6,353 bases of DNA from Chloroflexota bacterium (GTDB lineage: Bacteria; Chloroflexota; Dehalococcoidia; UBA3495), in assembly GCA_022571575.1 (NCBI GenBank), contig JACZXN010000108.1:1-6353 (forward strand). The letters run 5' to 3'. Positions within the stretch are counted from its first letter, which is position 1. Every line of letters starts with the position of its first letter. The position numbers were made by a program, and so were the translations under genes. Positions 1 through 6,018 of this stretch are shown here, one piece after another. Under the pieces are notes generated by a model. The model did not search any database. It was not told where the DNA came from and worked only from the letters and a program-made list of their open reading frames with translations.

Positions 1-1280
1 AGCGGAAACGCAAACTCCAATGCCTCGATCGGGGTGTTCAGGGTGTTGGTCATGTGGGTGTGGATGGCGGAGATTCCATCCTTGTCGGGCCGGCCGCCCA
101 TGCCGCCGGCGATGGTCTCGTAGTAGACGAAGGGCTTGTTCCGGACCGGGTCGTGGCCGCCGATGATCATGTTGTTCATGGTGCCCTGACTGGCCGCCGG
201 GATCACCTGGGGCAGGGCCTGGGCCAATGCGCCAAACAGGACGTCCGTTATCCGTTGGGAGGTCTCCACATTGCCGGCGGCGACCCCATGCTGGGGCTCG
301 GGGTTTACCAAGCTCCCCCTGGGAGTCGTTATATGCAACGGGCGCAGGCAGCCCTGGTTGGCGGGGGCCTGTTCGTCCAGCAGACAGCGCACCACGTACA
401 GGCAGGCCGAGATCGTGACCGCCACGGGAGCGTTGATGCAACCGGGGCGCTGGGGCGAGGTGCCCGTGAAATCTATGTCCATCTCATCGCCGGATACGGT
501 TATGGCCACGGCGATGGGCACCAGCTCCTGGGTCAGGCCGTCGTCGTCCATGTAGTCCAGCATTTCGTAGCGGCCGTCGGGGATCTTGCTGATCGCCCTC
601 CGGGTCACCCGTTCCGAGTAGTCCAGCAGGGCCGCCATATGCTCCAGGGTTTCGGCCAGGCCGTAGCGGCCGGTTATCTGCCGCATCCGCTGTTCGCCGA
701 CCCGGATGGCGGCGGTCTGGGCTGCCAGGTCGCCCTTCCGCTCTTCAGGAGTACGCGAGTTGCGGCAGATCAACTGGATGATTTCCCGGTTCATCCGGCC
801 CCGCTTGGCCAGCTTGATCGGCGGGATGATCGTCCCTTCTTGGTACAACTCGGTGGACAGAGGAAGCGAGCCGGGTGTCATGCCGCCCACATCGGCGTGA
901 TGGCCCCGGTTGGCCACGAATCCGGCCAACTCTTCCGTGCCGTCCCGGTCGGCGTAGATCGGGGCGACCATGGTGATGTCGGGCAGGTGGGAGCCCCCCA
1001 TGTAGGGGTCGTTGAGGATCACGATATCCCCGGGGTTCAGTGCGTTGGGGAAGACCTGGAGCGCGGCCTCGACCGACGCGGGCATCGCTCCCAGGTGCAC
1101 GGGGATATCGGCCGCCTGGGCCACCATGTTGCCCTGGGGGTCGAACACCGCGCAGGAGAAGTCCCGGCGTTCCTTGATGTTGGGCGAATAGGCCGTCCGT
1201 TGCAGGGCCACGCCCATCTCCTCGGCCACCGACTCGAACATGTTCTTGAAAACTTCCAGGCTGATCGGGTCTACAGGCAT
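1..1280 (-). CDS. hyuB: N-methylhydantoinase B / 5-oxoprolinase B subunit, 3' end cut by window edge
   Basis: This is the B subunit of the ATP-dependent hydantoinase/oxoprolinase family, which works with HyuA to hydrolyse a cyclic amide in the cytoplasm. The minus-strand frame is open from the ATG at 1280 to the edge, giving 426 codons. Family enzymes are usually a little over 500 residues, so roughly the last 100 are missing. Seen in the translation: EMGVALQRTAYSPNIKERRD at 21-40, DPYMGGSHLPD at 91-101, NRGHHADVGG at 124-133, DFTGTSPQRPGCINAP in the middle, and an AGGMGGRPDKDG segment before the cut. These Asp/His-rich blocks are hallmarks of HyuB. GAGG at 1290-1287 lies 6 bases before the ATG and supports this start. 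It follows the PIG-L deacetylase by 42 bases on the same strand, so co-transcription is likely. The true substrate (hydantoin, 5-oxoproline, lactam) cannot be told from sequence. Confidence 0.95.
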   Translation of the reverse strand, partial: MPVDPISLEVFKNMFESVAEEMGVALQRTAYSPNIKERRDFSCAVFDPQGNMVAQAADIPVHLGAMPASVEAALQVFPNALNPGDIVILNDPYMGGSHLPDITMVAPIYADRDGTEELAGFVANRGHHADVGGMTPGSLPLSTELYQEGTIIPPIKLAKRGRMNREIIQLICRNSRTPEERKGDLAAQTAAIRVGEQRMRQITGRYGLAETLEHMAALLDYSERVTRRAISKIPDGRYEMLDYMDDDGLTQELVPIAVAITVSGDEMDIDFTGTSPQRPGCINAPVAVTISACLYVVRCLLDEQAPANQGCLRPLHITTPRGSLVNPEPQHGVAAGNVETSQRITDVLFGALAQALPQVIPAASQGTMNNMIIGGHDPVRNKPFVYYETIAGGMGGRPDKDGISAIHTHMTNTLNTPIEALEFAFP

Positions 1281-1322
1281 CTGCCACCTCGCCGTCGTCG
1301 TTTCGCTCTGGTGCGGGCCGTC

Positions 1323-2153
1323 CTAGATGAGGTCCACCAGGATGTCGGTCTGAGTGTCGCCGCCGTCCGGTTTCTTTAGATAGAAGTACTCGGTGCTCAT
1401 CCAGGCGTTCATGATATCGGGTGGGATCTGCCCGAAGGGGCCATTTGGGTCCATCTGGGTCCGGTGGCACCGCAGCGACTCCTGTTTGACGTCCACGTAC
1501 TCCGTTACGTCTTTCACCGTGGTTACGTAGTCGTCTGGGGAACCGATCTTGTCCAGGGCTTCCGCGGCGAATGGAGGGGTGATTCCGGCGTCGATCATCT
1601 CCTGCCATAGCTTGCGGAAATTTCCCCTGGGAAAGCACACGTAATACAGATGAGGCCGTTTTCCGGCCATCGATTCGACCACCGACGTGGTGCGCTCACA
1701 CAGCGTTACGTGGTCAGGGTGGCCGTAGCCGCCGGTGGGGTCGTGGGTGAACACGATGTCCGGGGAAAGTTCATCCAATAGTGCCGTTATCTGGGCTTCG
1801 ATCTTGGCCGGCTCAGCCTGAAACAGGCTTGAAGGATCTTCGTTGTCCGGGGTGCCCTCCATCCCCGAGTCCCGGTAGCCGAGAAACCGCACGTCCTGGA
1901 TACCGGTAACCGCCATGGCCTGGCGCAGCTCTTCCTGACGCACCTGCCAGAGGTTCTCCGGGGTGGCCAGGGCCGGGTCGCTTATCTCGCCAACGTCGCC
2001 GTTGGTGGCGCAGACCACGGTTACTTTGTGGCCCTTCCGCACCAACCCCGCCAGGGTCCCTCCGGACCCGAAGGCTTCGTCGTCCGGGTGGGCAAACAGG
2101 CATAGGACTGTCAGTTGAGAGGCGCTGCTAGGATCCGTTACGTTGGTTGCCAT
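1323..2153 (-). CDS. PIG-L / LmbE family zinc-dependent N-deacetylase
   Basis: A 276-residue cytoplasmic hydrolase of the GlcNAc-PI de-N-acetylase (PIG-L, LmbE, MshB) family, which removes acetyl or other acyl groups from N-acylated sugars and related amides. The Rossmann-like N-terminus carries AHPDDE at 21-26: His22 and Asp25 match the zinc ligands of MshB and Asp24 its general base. GYGHPDH at 142-148 supplies the third zinc ligand (His148). GTPDNEDP at 100-107 is typical of the MshB-like bacterial branch. Length is normal and no signal peptide is seen. The ATG is supported by GGAG at 2162-2159, five bases upstream. The gene lies 82 bases after the broken hicA and 42 bases before hyuB, which suggests a shared task with the hydantoinase; that link is inference. 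Mycothiol- or bacillithiol-type roles are possible, but nothing nearby supports them. Confidence 0.94.
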   Translation of the reverse strand: MATNVTDPSSASQLTVLCLFAHPDDEAFGSGGTLAGLVRKGHKVTVVCATNGDVGEISDPALATPENLWQVRQEELRQAMAVTGIQDVRFLGYRDSGMEGTPDNEDPSSLFQAEPAKIEAQITALLDELSPDIVFTHDPTGGYGHPDHVTLCERTTSVVESMAGKRPHLYYVCFPRGNFRKLWQEMIDAGITPPFAAEALDKIGSPDDYVTTVKDVTEYVDVKQESLRCHRTQMDPNGPFGQIPPDIMNAWMSTEYFYLKKPDGGDTQTDILVDLI

Positions 2154-2168
2154 ACGTTCTCCGAACGT
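2154..2168. repeat. Dyad over the deacetylase ribosome-binding site
   Basis: ACGTTC (2154-2159), spacer TCC, GAACGT (2163-2168) is a perfect 6-base inverted repeat touching the deacetylase start codon. On the transcript the Shine-Dalgarno GGAG spans the loop and one arm, so a hairpin here could limit ribosome access; it could equally be a protein-binding dyad or chance. Confidence 0.4.
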
Positions 2169-2218
2169 CTGTTTCGCGGATTCGGACAGCCGATTTGGGA
2201 GCGGCCGTTATTCTGTAA

Positions 2219-2238
2219 TGAACAAATAAGATTGTTCA
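2219..2238. repeat. 7-bp perfect inverted repeat at the hicA stop codon
   Basis: Arms TGAACAA (2219-2225) and TTGTTCA (2232-2238) are separated by six AT-rich bases. The right arm contains the stop codon of the restored hicA frame. The stem is AT-rich and no T-run follows on either strand, so it is a poor intrinsic terminator. It overlaps a candidate -10 for the deacetylase, which makes an operator role conceivable. Confidence 0.45.
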
Positions 2239-2258
2239 GAGAAGTCCGAGCCTGCCAA
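2231..2258 (-). promoter_or_regulatory. Weak candidate promoter for the deacetylase-hyuB pair
   Basis: On the minus strand TTGGCA (2258-2253, 5 of 6 to consensus) is followed after 16 bases by AACAAT (2236-2231, 4 of 6). Transcription would start near 2224, about 70 bases before the deacetylase ATG. The -10 lies inside the TGAACAA inverted repeat. The match is modest and could be chance. Confidence 0.25.
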
Positions 2259-2483
2259 GGTCTTCTTCTGTCCAACGGGCTTGGTCACGGATCATCCGCT
2301 GGAGTAGATCAAGGCCGAATGTCTGCCCTGAACTGTGGAAGGTGACCGTTACCTTTTGCCATCAAGATGGCGGAAGCGTTGATGGCTCCCAGCGCTATTC
2401 CGCAGAGTAAATCCGTCTCGATAGAGTGCGTTTATGATTTCGCGTGCGGTTATGCTGCGAAGGCTGCGCCAAGGAATCGCCAT
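2236..2483 (-). pseudogene. hicA: HicA family mRNA interferase toxin, broken by a -1 frameshift
   Basis: HicA toxins are small double-stranded-RNA-binding-fold RNases that cleave mRNA and are held in check by HicB. The first frame starts at the ATG at 2483, three bases after the hicB stop, and runs 44 codons, beginning MAIPWRSLRSITAREI. It contains GF at 24-25 and the GSH motif with the catalytic His at 34, then ends RHLDGKR followed by TAA (2351-2349). Shifting by -1 at the last Arg codon resumes the family sequence at once: VTVTFHSSGQTF, then RDQARWTEEDLGRLGLL, ending at TGA 2238-2236. Joined, the product would be 82 residues, normal for HicA. The junction reads AAAAGGTAACG; one extra G would restore it. 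A lost base in the genome or a sequencing/assembly error both fit. No classical slippery heptamer is present, so programmed frameshifting is unlikely. As read, only a toxin lacking its C-terminal half is made. Confidence 0.87.
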
Positions 2484-2486
2484 CGG

Positions 2487-2732
2487 CTAGATGGTGACTG
2501 CTACTCTGGGTTCGGAAGAGACGATGACTTCTTCTGAGGGTTCTTCTGGAATTGCTTCGTGATCCTCAACCAATTCTTGAAGCACCATCTGCACCACTTC
2601 ATGGATGTGCTGTAATGCTTCTTCTCTGGTGTAGCCCCAGGTGGTGGCCGCGTACTTTTCCAGAGCTGGACAGTACGCTACCCAACGATCATCGTCGGGT
2701 TCCACCACGACACGGAACATGTAGGTCTTCAC
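2487..2732 (-). CDS. hicB: HicB family antitoxin
   Basis: An 81-residue HicB-type antitoxin that should bind and neutralise HicA. The partial RNase-H-like fold is evident: FRVVVEPDDDRWVAYCPALE at 6-25, then GYTREEALQHIHEVVQMVLQ at 33-52, followed by an acidic tail with EEP and SEE. The frame is open further up to a TTG at 2819, but the GTG at 2732 is the better start: AAGGAG lies exactly 7 bases upstream, and homology begins straight after. No helix-turn-helix or ribbon-helix-helix is visible after the core, so it may not bind DNA alone. Gene order is antitoxin then toxin, the reverse of the E. coli hicAB order. G+C is low here (hand count 57 of 120 bases at 2521-2640, against about 67-72% in sampled hyu lines), pointing to horizontal acquisition. 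Confidence 0.87.
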   Translation of the reverse strand: MKTYMFRVVVEPDDDRWVAYCPALEKYAATTWGYTREEALQHIHEVVQMVLQELVEDHEAIPEEPSEEVIVSSEPRVAVTI

Positions 2733-2739
2733 GTTTCCG

Positions 2740-2745
2740 CTCCTT
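2740..2745 (-). promoter_or_regulatory. Ribosome-binding site that sets the hicB start
   Basis: AAGGAG on the minus strand, 7 bases before GTG 2732. It is among the strongest Shine-Dalgarno matches in the window and argues against the upstream TTG (2819) as start. Confidence 0.8.
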
Positions 2746-2756
2746 CGAGCGCTGAT

Positions 2757-2795
2757 TTTGAAGGTTCGCTTGTTTATTGGCTGAACGCCTTCAAA
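2757..2795. repeat. 8-bp inverted repeat upstream of hicB
   Basis: TTTGAAGG (2757-2764) and CCTTCAAA (2788-2795) are perfect inverted copies 23 bases apart, lying 25-63 bases before the hicB GTG. The position fits an autoregulatory operator of a toxin-antitoxin operon or a leader hairpin. No convincing -10/-35 pair was found beside it. Confidence 0.4.
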
Positions 2796-2804
2796 TGGAC
2801 GGGT

Positions 2805-2838
2805 GCAGGGCCGAATCAAGCAAGGGTCCCGGCCCTGC
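2805..2838. repeat. 9-bp GC-rich hairpin between hyuA and hicB
   Basis: GCAGGGCCG (2805-2813) and CGGCCCTGC (2830-2838) are perfect inverted copies with a 16-base loop, 98 bases past the hyuA stop. It would form a stable stem in RNA of either strand. No T-run follows on either side, so it is not a textbook intrinsic terminator. It may attenuate read-through from hyuA, stabilise the hyuA mRNA 3' end, or mark the edge of the inserted hicBA segment. Confidence 0.5.
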
Positions 2839-2936
2839 CGTGCTCGTGGCTCCTAGTAGGATACCATTCTTCCGTCAGGTGACCGCCTTCACGGCGACCT
2901 TGGCTTTGAGTGATGGGACAATTCCAGACTAATGAG

Positions 2937-5009
2937 CTATTCCGGCTCCAACAGCAGATTGCCGAAGGGGTCCACCACCCCGCCCCAACCGGGGGGCAGC
3001 ACGGTGGTGGCGTCCATCTGGATGACCAGCGCCGGGCCTGAGATCCGGTTGCCGCAGGTCAGTTCCTCTCGTTGGTACAGCGGCGAGGTCAGCGCGCCCT
3101 GTTGGAAGACCACTTCGGCTTCCCCGATCAGCGCCGCGCCGGGGTCGGCGCCGCCGGTGGGTTGCGGCTCGATCTGAGGCTTCTCCATCGCCAATTCCAG
3201 CTTGAGACGCAGGTTGACCACCTCCACCGGCTCGGTCCGGTCGGCGTACCCGAACCGCCGCAGGTGGGCCTTGTAGAAGCTATCGCCGATCACCTTGGTC
3301 AGGTCCGCCCTGGAGTTTCGGGCGCGGGTGGTTGGAGAAGGGTAGTCCAGGGTCAATTCAAAGGACTGGCCCACGTACCGGACGTCCAGGAAGCGGCGGG
3401 CGACCATCTTGTCCGCGGGCAGGCCTTCTCCGGCCATCTCCGTCCTGGCCTGGCCCTCCATGCCGTGGAATTCCTCGTCAATCCGGGCGCGGTCCAGGTC
3501 GGCTCCCCGGAGCATGACGGTGCGGGAGTAGTCTTTGACGATATCGGCGATGGCCACGCCCAGCGCCGAGAGTATGCCGGGGCGCGAAGGCACCAACACC
3601 CTGGGTATCCCCATCTCCTGGGCCAACTCGCAGGCGTGCATCGGCCCGGCGCCCCCGAAGGCCACCAGGGTGAACAACCGGGGATCGTAGCCCCGCTCCA
3701 GGGAGATGGTGCGGATGGCCCGCTCCATCTTGGCGTTGACCACCCGGTTGATTCCCAAGGCCGTCTGATGTGCGCTGGCGTTTATCTGAGCGGCCAGTTT
3801 TTGCATCAGCCCTTGGACCCGGTCCCGGTCCAGGGTCATGCGGCCGCCCAGGAACCGGTCGGGCAATAGCCGGCCCAGAAGCAGATTGGCGTCGGTAACG
3901 GTTAGCTGGTCGCCCTTGCCGTAGCAGGCGGGACCCGGGTCTGCTCCCGCCGATTCCGGGCCGACCACCAACGCGCCGCCGATGTCCACCCGGGCGATGG
4001 AACCGCCCCCGGCCCCCACCGTGTGGATATCGATCATGGGGACGCCGATGGGGTAACCGCCCACATTGGCGGCGGTGGTCTCTTTGATCTGGCCGGGACA
4101 TAAGGAGACGTCGGTGGAGGTGCCACCCATGTCCAGGGTGATGATGTCGGGATACCCCGCCTGCATGGCCGAATAGAAGGCGCCGACCACCCCGCCGGCC
4201 GGGCCGCTCAGGATGGTCCGCACCGGCTGCTCGGAGGCCAGCCCGACGGTGATGCTCCCGCCCGACGACTGCATGATCCGCAGCCCCTTGCCCAGGGGAC
4301 CTTCGAGCTCCCCCAGATATTGGCTCATCACCCTGCCCACGTAGGCGTTCACCACCACGGTGCTGGTGCGCTCGTACTCCCTGAATTCCGGGAGCACCCG
4401 GGACGAGATCGAGATGTAGGGCGGGTTCTTCATCTTCTGTAGGGCGCTTAAGACCATCTCTTCATGGGCCGTGTTCAGGAAGGAGAACAGGAAAGACACG
4501 GCCACCGCTTCGGCCTTGCTCTCTTCCAAGAGTCCGATCATGGTCTGGATGGCCTCGGTGGTAAGGTCCTCGATGATGGCGCCGGTGTGGTCGACCCGCT
4601 CCGGCAACCCGAACCGCAGTTCCCACGGCGCCAGGGCCGGCGCCCGGTCCATCTCGAGATTGTAGAGTTCGGCGCGGTTCTGGCGGCCGATCTCCAGTAC
4701 GTCCTCGAAGCCCTTGGTGGTCACCAGGGCGGTGCGGGCCCCCTTGCCTTCCAGCAGGGCGTTGGTGGCGACGGTGGAACCGTGGACGAATTCGGCGGAG
4801 GTGACGCCGGTCTCCTTCACACCTTGCAGGATGCCCTGGGAAGGGTCGGCCGGCGTTGATGGAAGCTTGTGGACGGTCAGTTTGCCGTCTTCCAGGACGG
4901 CGATGTCGGTGAAGGTGCCGCCCACGTCGATCCCCACGACTCGGCGGTGCCCAGTTGCGCCGGTCGCGCCGGTAGCGTTGAAAGTGTCAGAGGCCGGATT
5001 TTTGGGCAT
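2937..5009 (-). CDS. hyuA: N-methylhydantoinase A / 5-oxoprolinase A subunit (ATPase subunit)
   Basis: The A subunit binds and uses ATP to activate the cyclic amide, probably as a phosphorylated intermediate, for hydrolysis together with HyuB. The protein is 690 residues, the normal family length. N-terminal domain (about 24-200): GIDVGGTFTD at 26-35 (phosphate-binding loop of the actin-like ATPase fold) and HGSTVATNALLEGKGAR at 76-92. Central hydantoinase A domain (about 220-510): TILSGPAGGVVG at 265-276, DMGGTSTD at 293-300, HTVGAGGGS at 329-337, ESAGADPGPACYGKG at 352-366 and FGGAGPMHA at 451-459. A C-terminal domain follows, including DVRYVGQSFELT at 542-553. The ATG at 5009 has GGAGG at 5024-5020, ten bases upstream. 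A longer reading from a TTG at 5168 would overlap alaX and add low-complexity sequence. The N-terminus holds a small Ala-Thr-Gly triplet repeat at 12-20. Its partner hyuB lies about 1.66 kb away rather than adjacent. Confidence 0.96.
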   Translation of the reverse strand: MPKNPASDTFNATGATGATGHRRVVGIDVGGTFTDIAVLEDGKLTVHKLPSTPADPSQGILQGVKETGVTSAEFVHGSTVATNALLEGKGARTALVTTKGFEDVLEIGRQNRAELYNLEMDRAPALAPWELRFGLPERVDHTGAIIEDLTTEAIQTMIGLLEESKAEAVAVSFLFSFLNTAHEEMVLSALQKMKNPPYISISSRVLPEFREYERTSTVVVNAYVGRVMSQYLGELEGPLGKGLRIMQSSGGSITVGLASEQPVRTILSGPAGGVVGAFYSAMQAGYPDIITLDMGGTSTDVSLCPGQIKETTAANVGGYPIGVPMIDIHTVGAGGGSIARVDIGGALVVGPESAGADPGPACYGKGDQLTVTDANLLLGRLLPDRFLGGRMTLDRDRVQGLMQKLAAQINASAHQTALGINRVVNAKMERAIRTISLERGYDPRLFTLVAFGGAGPMHACELAQEMGIPRVLVPSRPGILSALGVAIADIVKDYSRTVMLRGADLDRARIDEEFHGMEGQARTEMAGEGLPADKMVARRFLDVRYVGQSFELTLDYPSPTTRARNSRADLTKVIGDSFYKAHLRRFGYADRTEPVEVVNLRLKLELAMEKPQIEPQPTGGADPGAALIGEAEVVFQQGALTSPLYQREELTCGNRISGPALVIQMDATTVLPPGWGGVVDPFGNLLLEPE

Positions 5010-5019
5010 GGAAGGGTAC

Positions 5020-5024
5020 CCTCC
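5020..5024 (-). promoter_or_regulatory. Ribosome-binding site that sets the hyuA start
   Basis: GGAGG on the minus strand, 10 bases before ATG 5009. It overlaps the 10-base palindrome AGGGTACCCT (5013-5022). It supports the 690-residue reading over the TTG-initiated extension. Confidence 0.65.
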
Positions 5025-5106
5025 GGGGCGAGATTGAGTGGCGGAGATTGACGGCTTGGCTTGGTTCGCGCGGTTTGGCTCGTTGAACAAAAGGGACCAG
5101 GAACGG

Positions 5107-5835
5107 CTAATCTTCCAGTGCGATCCTGATCCGCTTGTTGATGCGGCCCTTGCTCTCGTGGCCGACAACCTTGATCACGCCGACCTCCCGGGTGTTGGCC
5201 ACGTGGGTCCCGCCGTCGGCCTGCAGGTCCAGCCCATGAATGTCGATGGTGCGGATCTCCTGGATGTTGGGCGGCAGCAGGTTGATCTTGGTGCGTATCA
5301 GGTCCGGCACCTGTTCGGCCTCTTCCCGGTTGAGGGTGTTGACGATGATTTCCCGGTCCGCGGCCACCTCGGCGTTGATCTTGATCTCAACTTCCTCGGC
5401 GAACTCCGCGGTCATGTTCTCGAATTCAAAGTCCATCCGGGCCTCTCCGGGCTTCATGTCTCCGCCGGTCACCTTGGCCCCGTAGTCTCGCCAGACCACG
5501 CCGCAGAGGATGTGGAGGGCCGTGTGGGTGCGCATCAGCAGATACCGGCGGTCCCAATCTATCCGGCCGGTCACGGTTGATCCCACCGCTAGCGGATCTG
5601 GAGGCGTATCCTCGGATGTATGTATCTGGTGCACCAGCTTGCCGTCGGCCCGCTTGATGCCCGTGACCCGGTACTCCCGGTCTCCTGAAGTCAAAGTCCC
5701 GGAATCGGTGGGTTGGCCGCCGCCGCCGGTGTAGAAGGCCGTACGGTCCAATACCACGCCGCCGTCGACCACATCCGTAACCGTGGCTTCAAATTCCTTC
5801 AGGTAGCTTTCGGTGTGAAAGAGTAGTTCGGTCAT
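5107..5835 (-). CDS. alaX: AlaX-type alanyl-tRNA editing protein (Ser/Gly-tRNA-Ala deacylase)
   Basis: A free-standing relative of the alanyl-tRNA synthetase editing domain that hydrolyses Ser or Gly wrongly attached to tRNA-Ala in the cytoplasm. At 242 residues it fits the medium-size AlaX class. N-terminal beta-barrel signature TAFYTGGGGQPTDSG at 32-46. The editing core has HTALH at 104-108 (zinc HxxxH) and DGGTHVANT at 207-215. In the usual CxxxH second zinc motif the first residue is Cys; here it is Asp207, with His211 kept. The C-terminus has KGRINKRIRIAL at 229-240, a basic segment typical of the family. No clear Shine-Dalgarno precedes the ATG at 5835; an extended -10 lies about 70 bases upstream. 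It is first in the minus-strand block and ends 97 bases before hyuA, so read-through into hyuA is plausible. Whether it serves general proofreading or this cluster is unknown. Confidence 0.92.
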   Translation of the reverse strand: MTELLFHTESYLKEFEATVTDVVDGGVVLDRTAFYTGGGGQPTDSGTLTSGDREYRVTGIKRADGKLVHQIHTSEDTPPDPLAVGSTVTGRIDWDRRYLLMRTHTALHILCGVVWRDYGAKVTGGDMKPGEARMDFEFENMTAEFAEEVEIKINAEVAADREIIVNTLNREEAEQVPDLIRTKINLLPPNIQEIRTIDIHGLDLQADGGTHVANTREVGVIKVVGHESKGRINKRIRIALED

Positions 5836-5872
5836 CTCAGATTTCGGGCGTTGGTTTTGAGGCTGCTGATCA

Positions 5873-5898
5873 GCGTGAAATCGCTCCGATTTTGACGC
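5873..5898. repeat. Hairpin at the presumed 5' end of the alaX transcript
   Basis: GCGT (5873-5876) pairs with ACGC (5895-5898) and AAATCG (5878-5883) with CGATTT (5887-5892), around a CTC loop with one small internal loop: ten base pairs. It begins where transcription from the extended -10 would start, so it could be a 5' stabilising stem or an operator over the start site. Confidence 0.5.
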
Positions 5899-5904
5899 GG
5901 GCCT

Positions 5905-5913
5905 ATTATAGCA
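5905..5913 (-). promoter_or_regulatory. Extended -10 promoter for alaX and downstream genes
   Basis: TGCTATAAT on the minus strand matches the extended -10 consensus TGnTATAAT exactly. No good -35 lies 16-19 bases upstream, which is usual for extended -10 promoters. Predicted start is near 5898, giving a leader of about 60 bases before the alaX ATG. Confidence 0.65.
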
Positions 5914-5989
5914 GACGGGATTTTCTCGAGGCTCTTAATGACTTCATCGAAACCGAGTCTAAAAGCCCGCAATCACTGCGCCTTTTCAG

Positions 5990-6018
5990 TTGTTTTTGTC
6001 TAGGCGGAATGACATAAT
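5990..6018 (+). promoter_or_regulatory. Candidate promoter for dnaN
   Basis: TTGTTT (5990-5995), a 17-base spacer and CATAAT (6013-6018, 5 of 6 to consensus). The predicted start near 6025 would give a leader of about 115 bases that contains the tandem repeats and dyad. The -35 matches only its first three bases. Confidence 0.4.

Noticed and set aside
54..1379. Long plus-strand open frame of 441 codons opposite hyuB
   Set aside because: The minus strand carries an unambiguous HyuB. The plus-strand product is rich in Gly, His, Asp and Val with no recognisable domain, as expected for the antisense of a GC-rich gene.
745..1638. Minus-strand frame of 297 codons spanning the deacetylase-hyuB junction
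   Set aside because: It overlaps two well-supported genes in another frame, and its Arg/Gly/Pro-rich product is a frame shadow.
2345..2360. Programmed -1 frameshifting in hicA
   Set aside because: The frame-zero codons GGC AAA AGG TAA do not form an X XXY YYZ slippery heptamer, and re-pairing of the tRNAs would be poor. A lost base or read error is simpler.
2733..2819. 29-residue N-terminal extension of HicB from a TTG codon
   Set aside because: HicB similarity starts just after GTG 2732, which has an ideal AAGGAG; the extension crosses the inverted repeats.
2858..2866. Possible extended -10 (TGGTATCCT, minus strand) for hicB
   Set aside because: Only four of six bases match the -10, no -35 is present, and it would leave a leader of about 120 bases through the hairpin; too weak to list.
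3072..3869. Plus-strand frame of 265 codons opposite hyuA
   Set aside because: It is antisense to conserved HyuA motifs, with no domain and no good ribosome-binding site seen.
5010..5168. 53-residue N-terminal extension of HyuA from a TTG codon
   Set aside because: It would overlap alaX and is low-complexity; ATG 5009 with GGAGG gives the normal family length.
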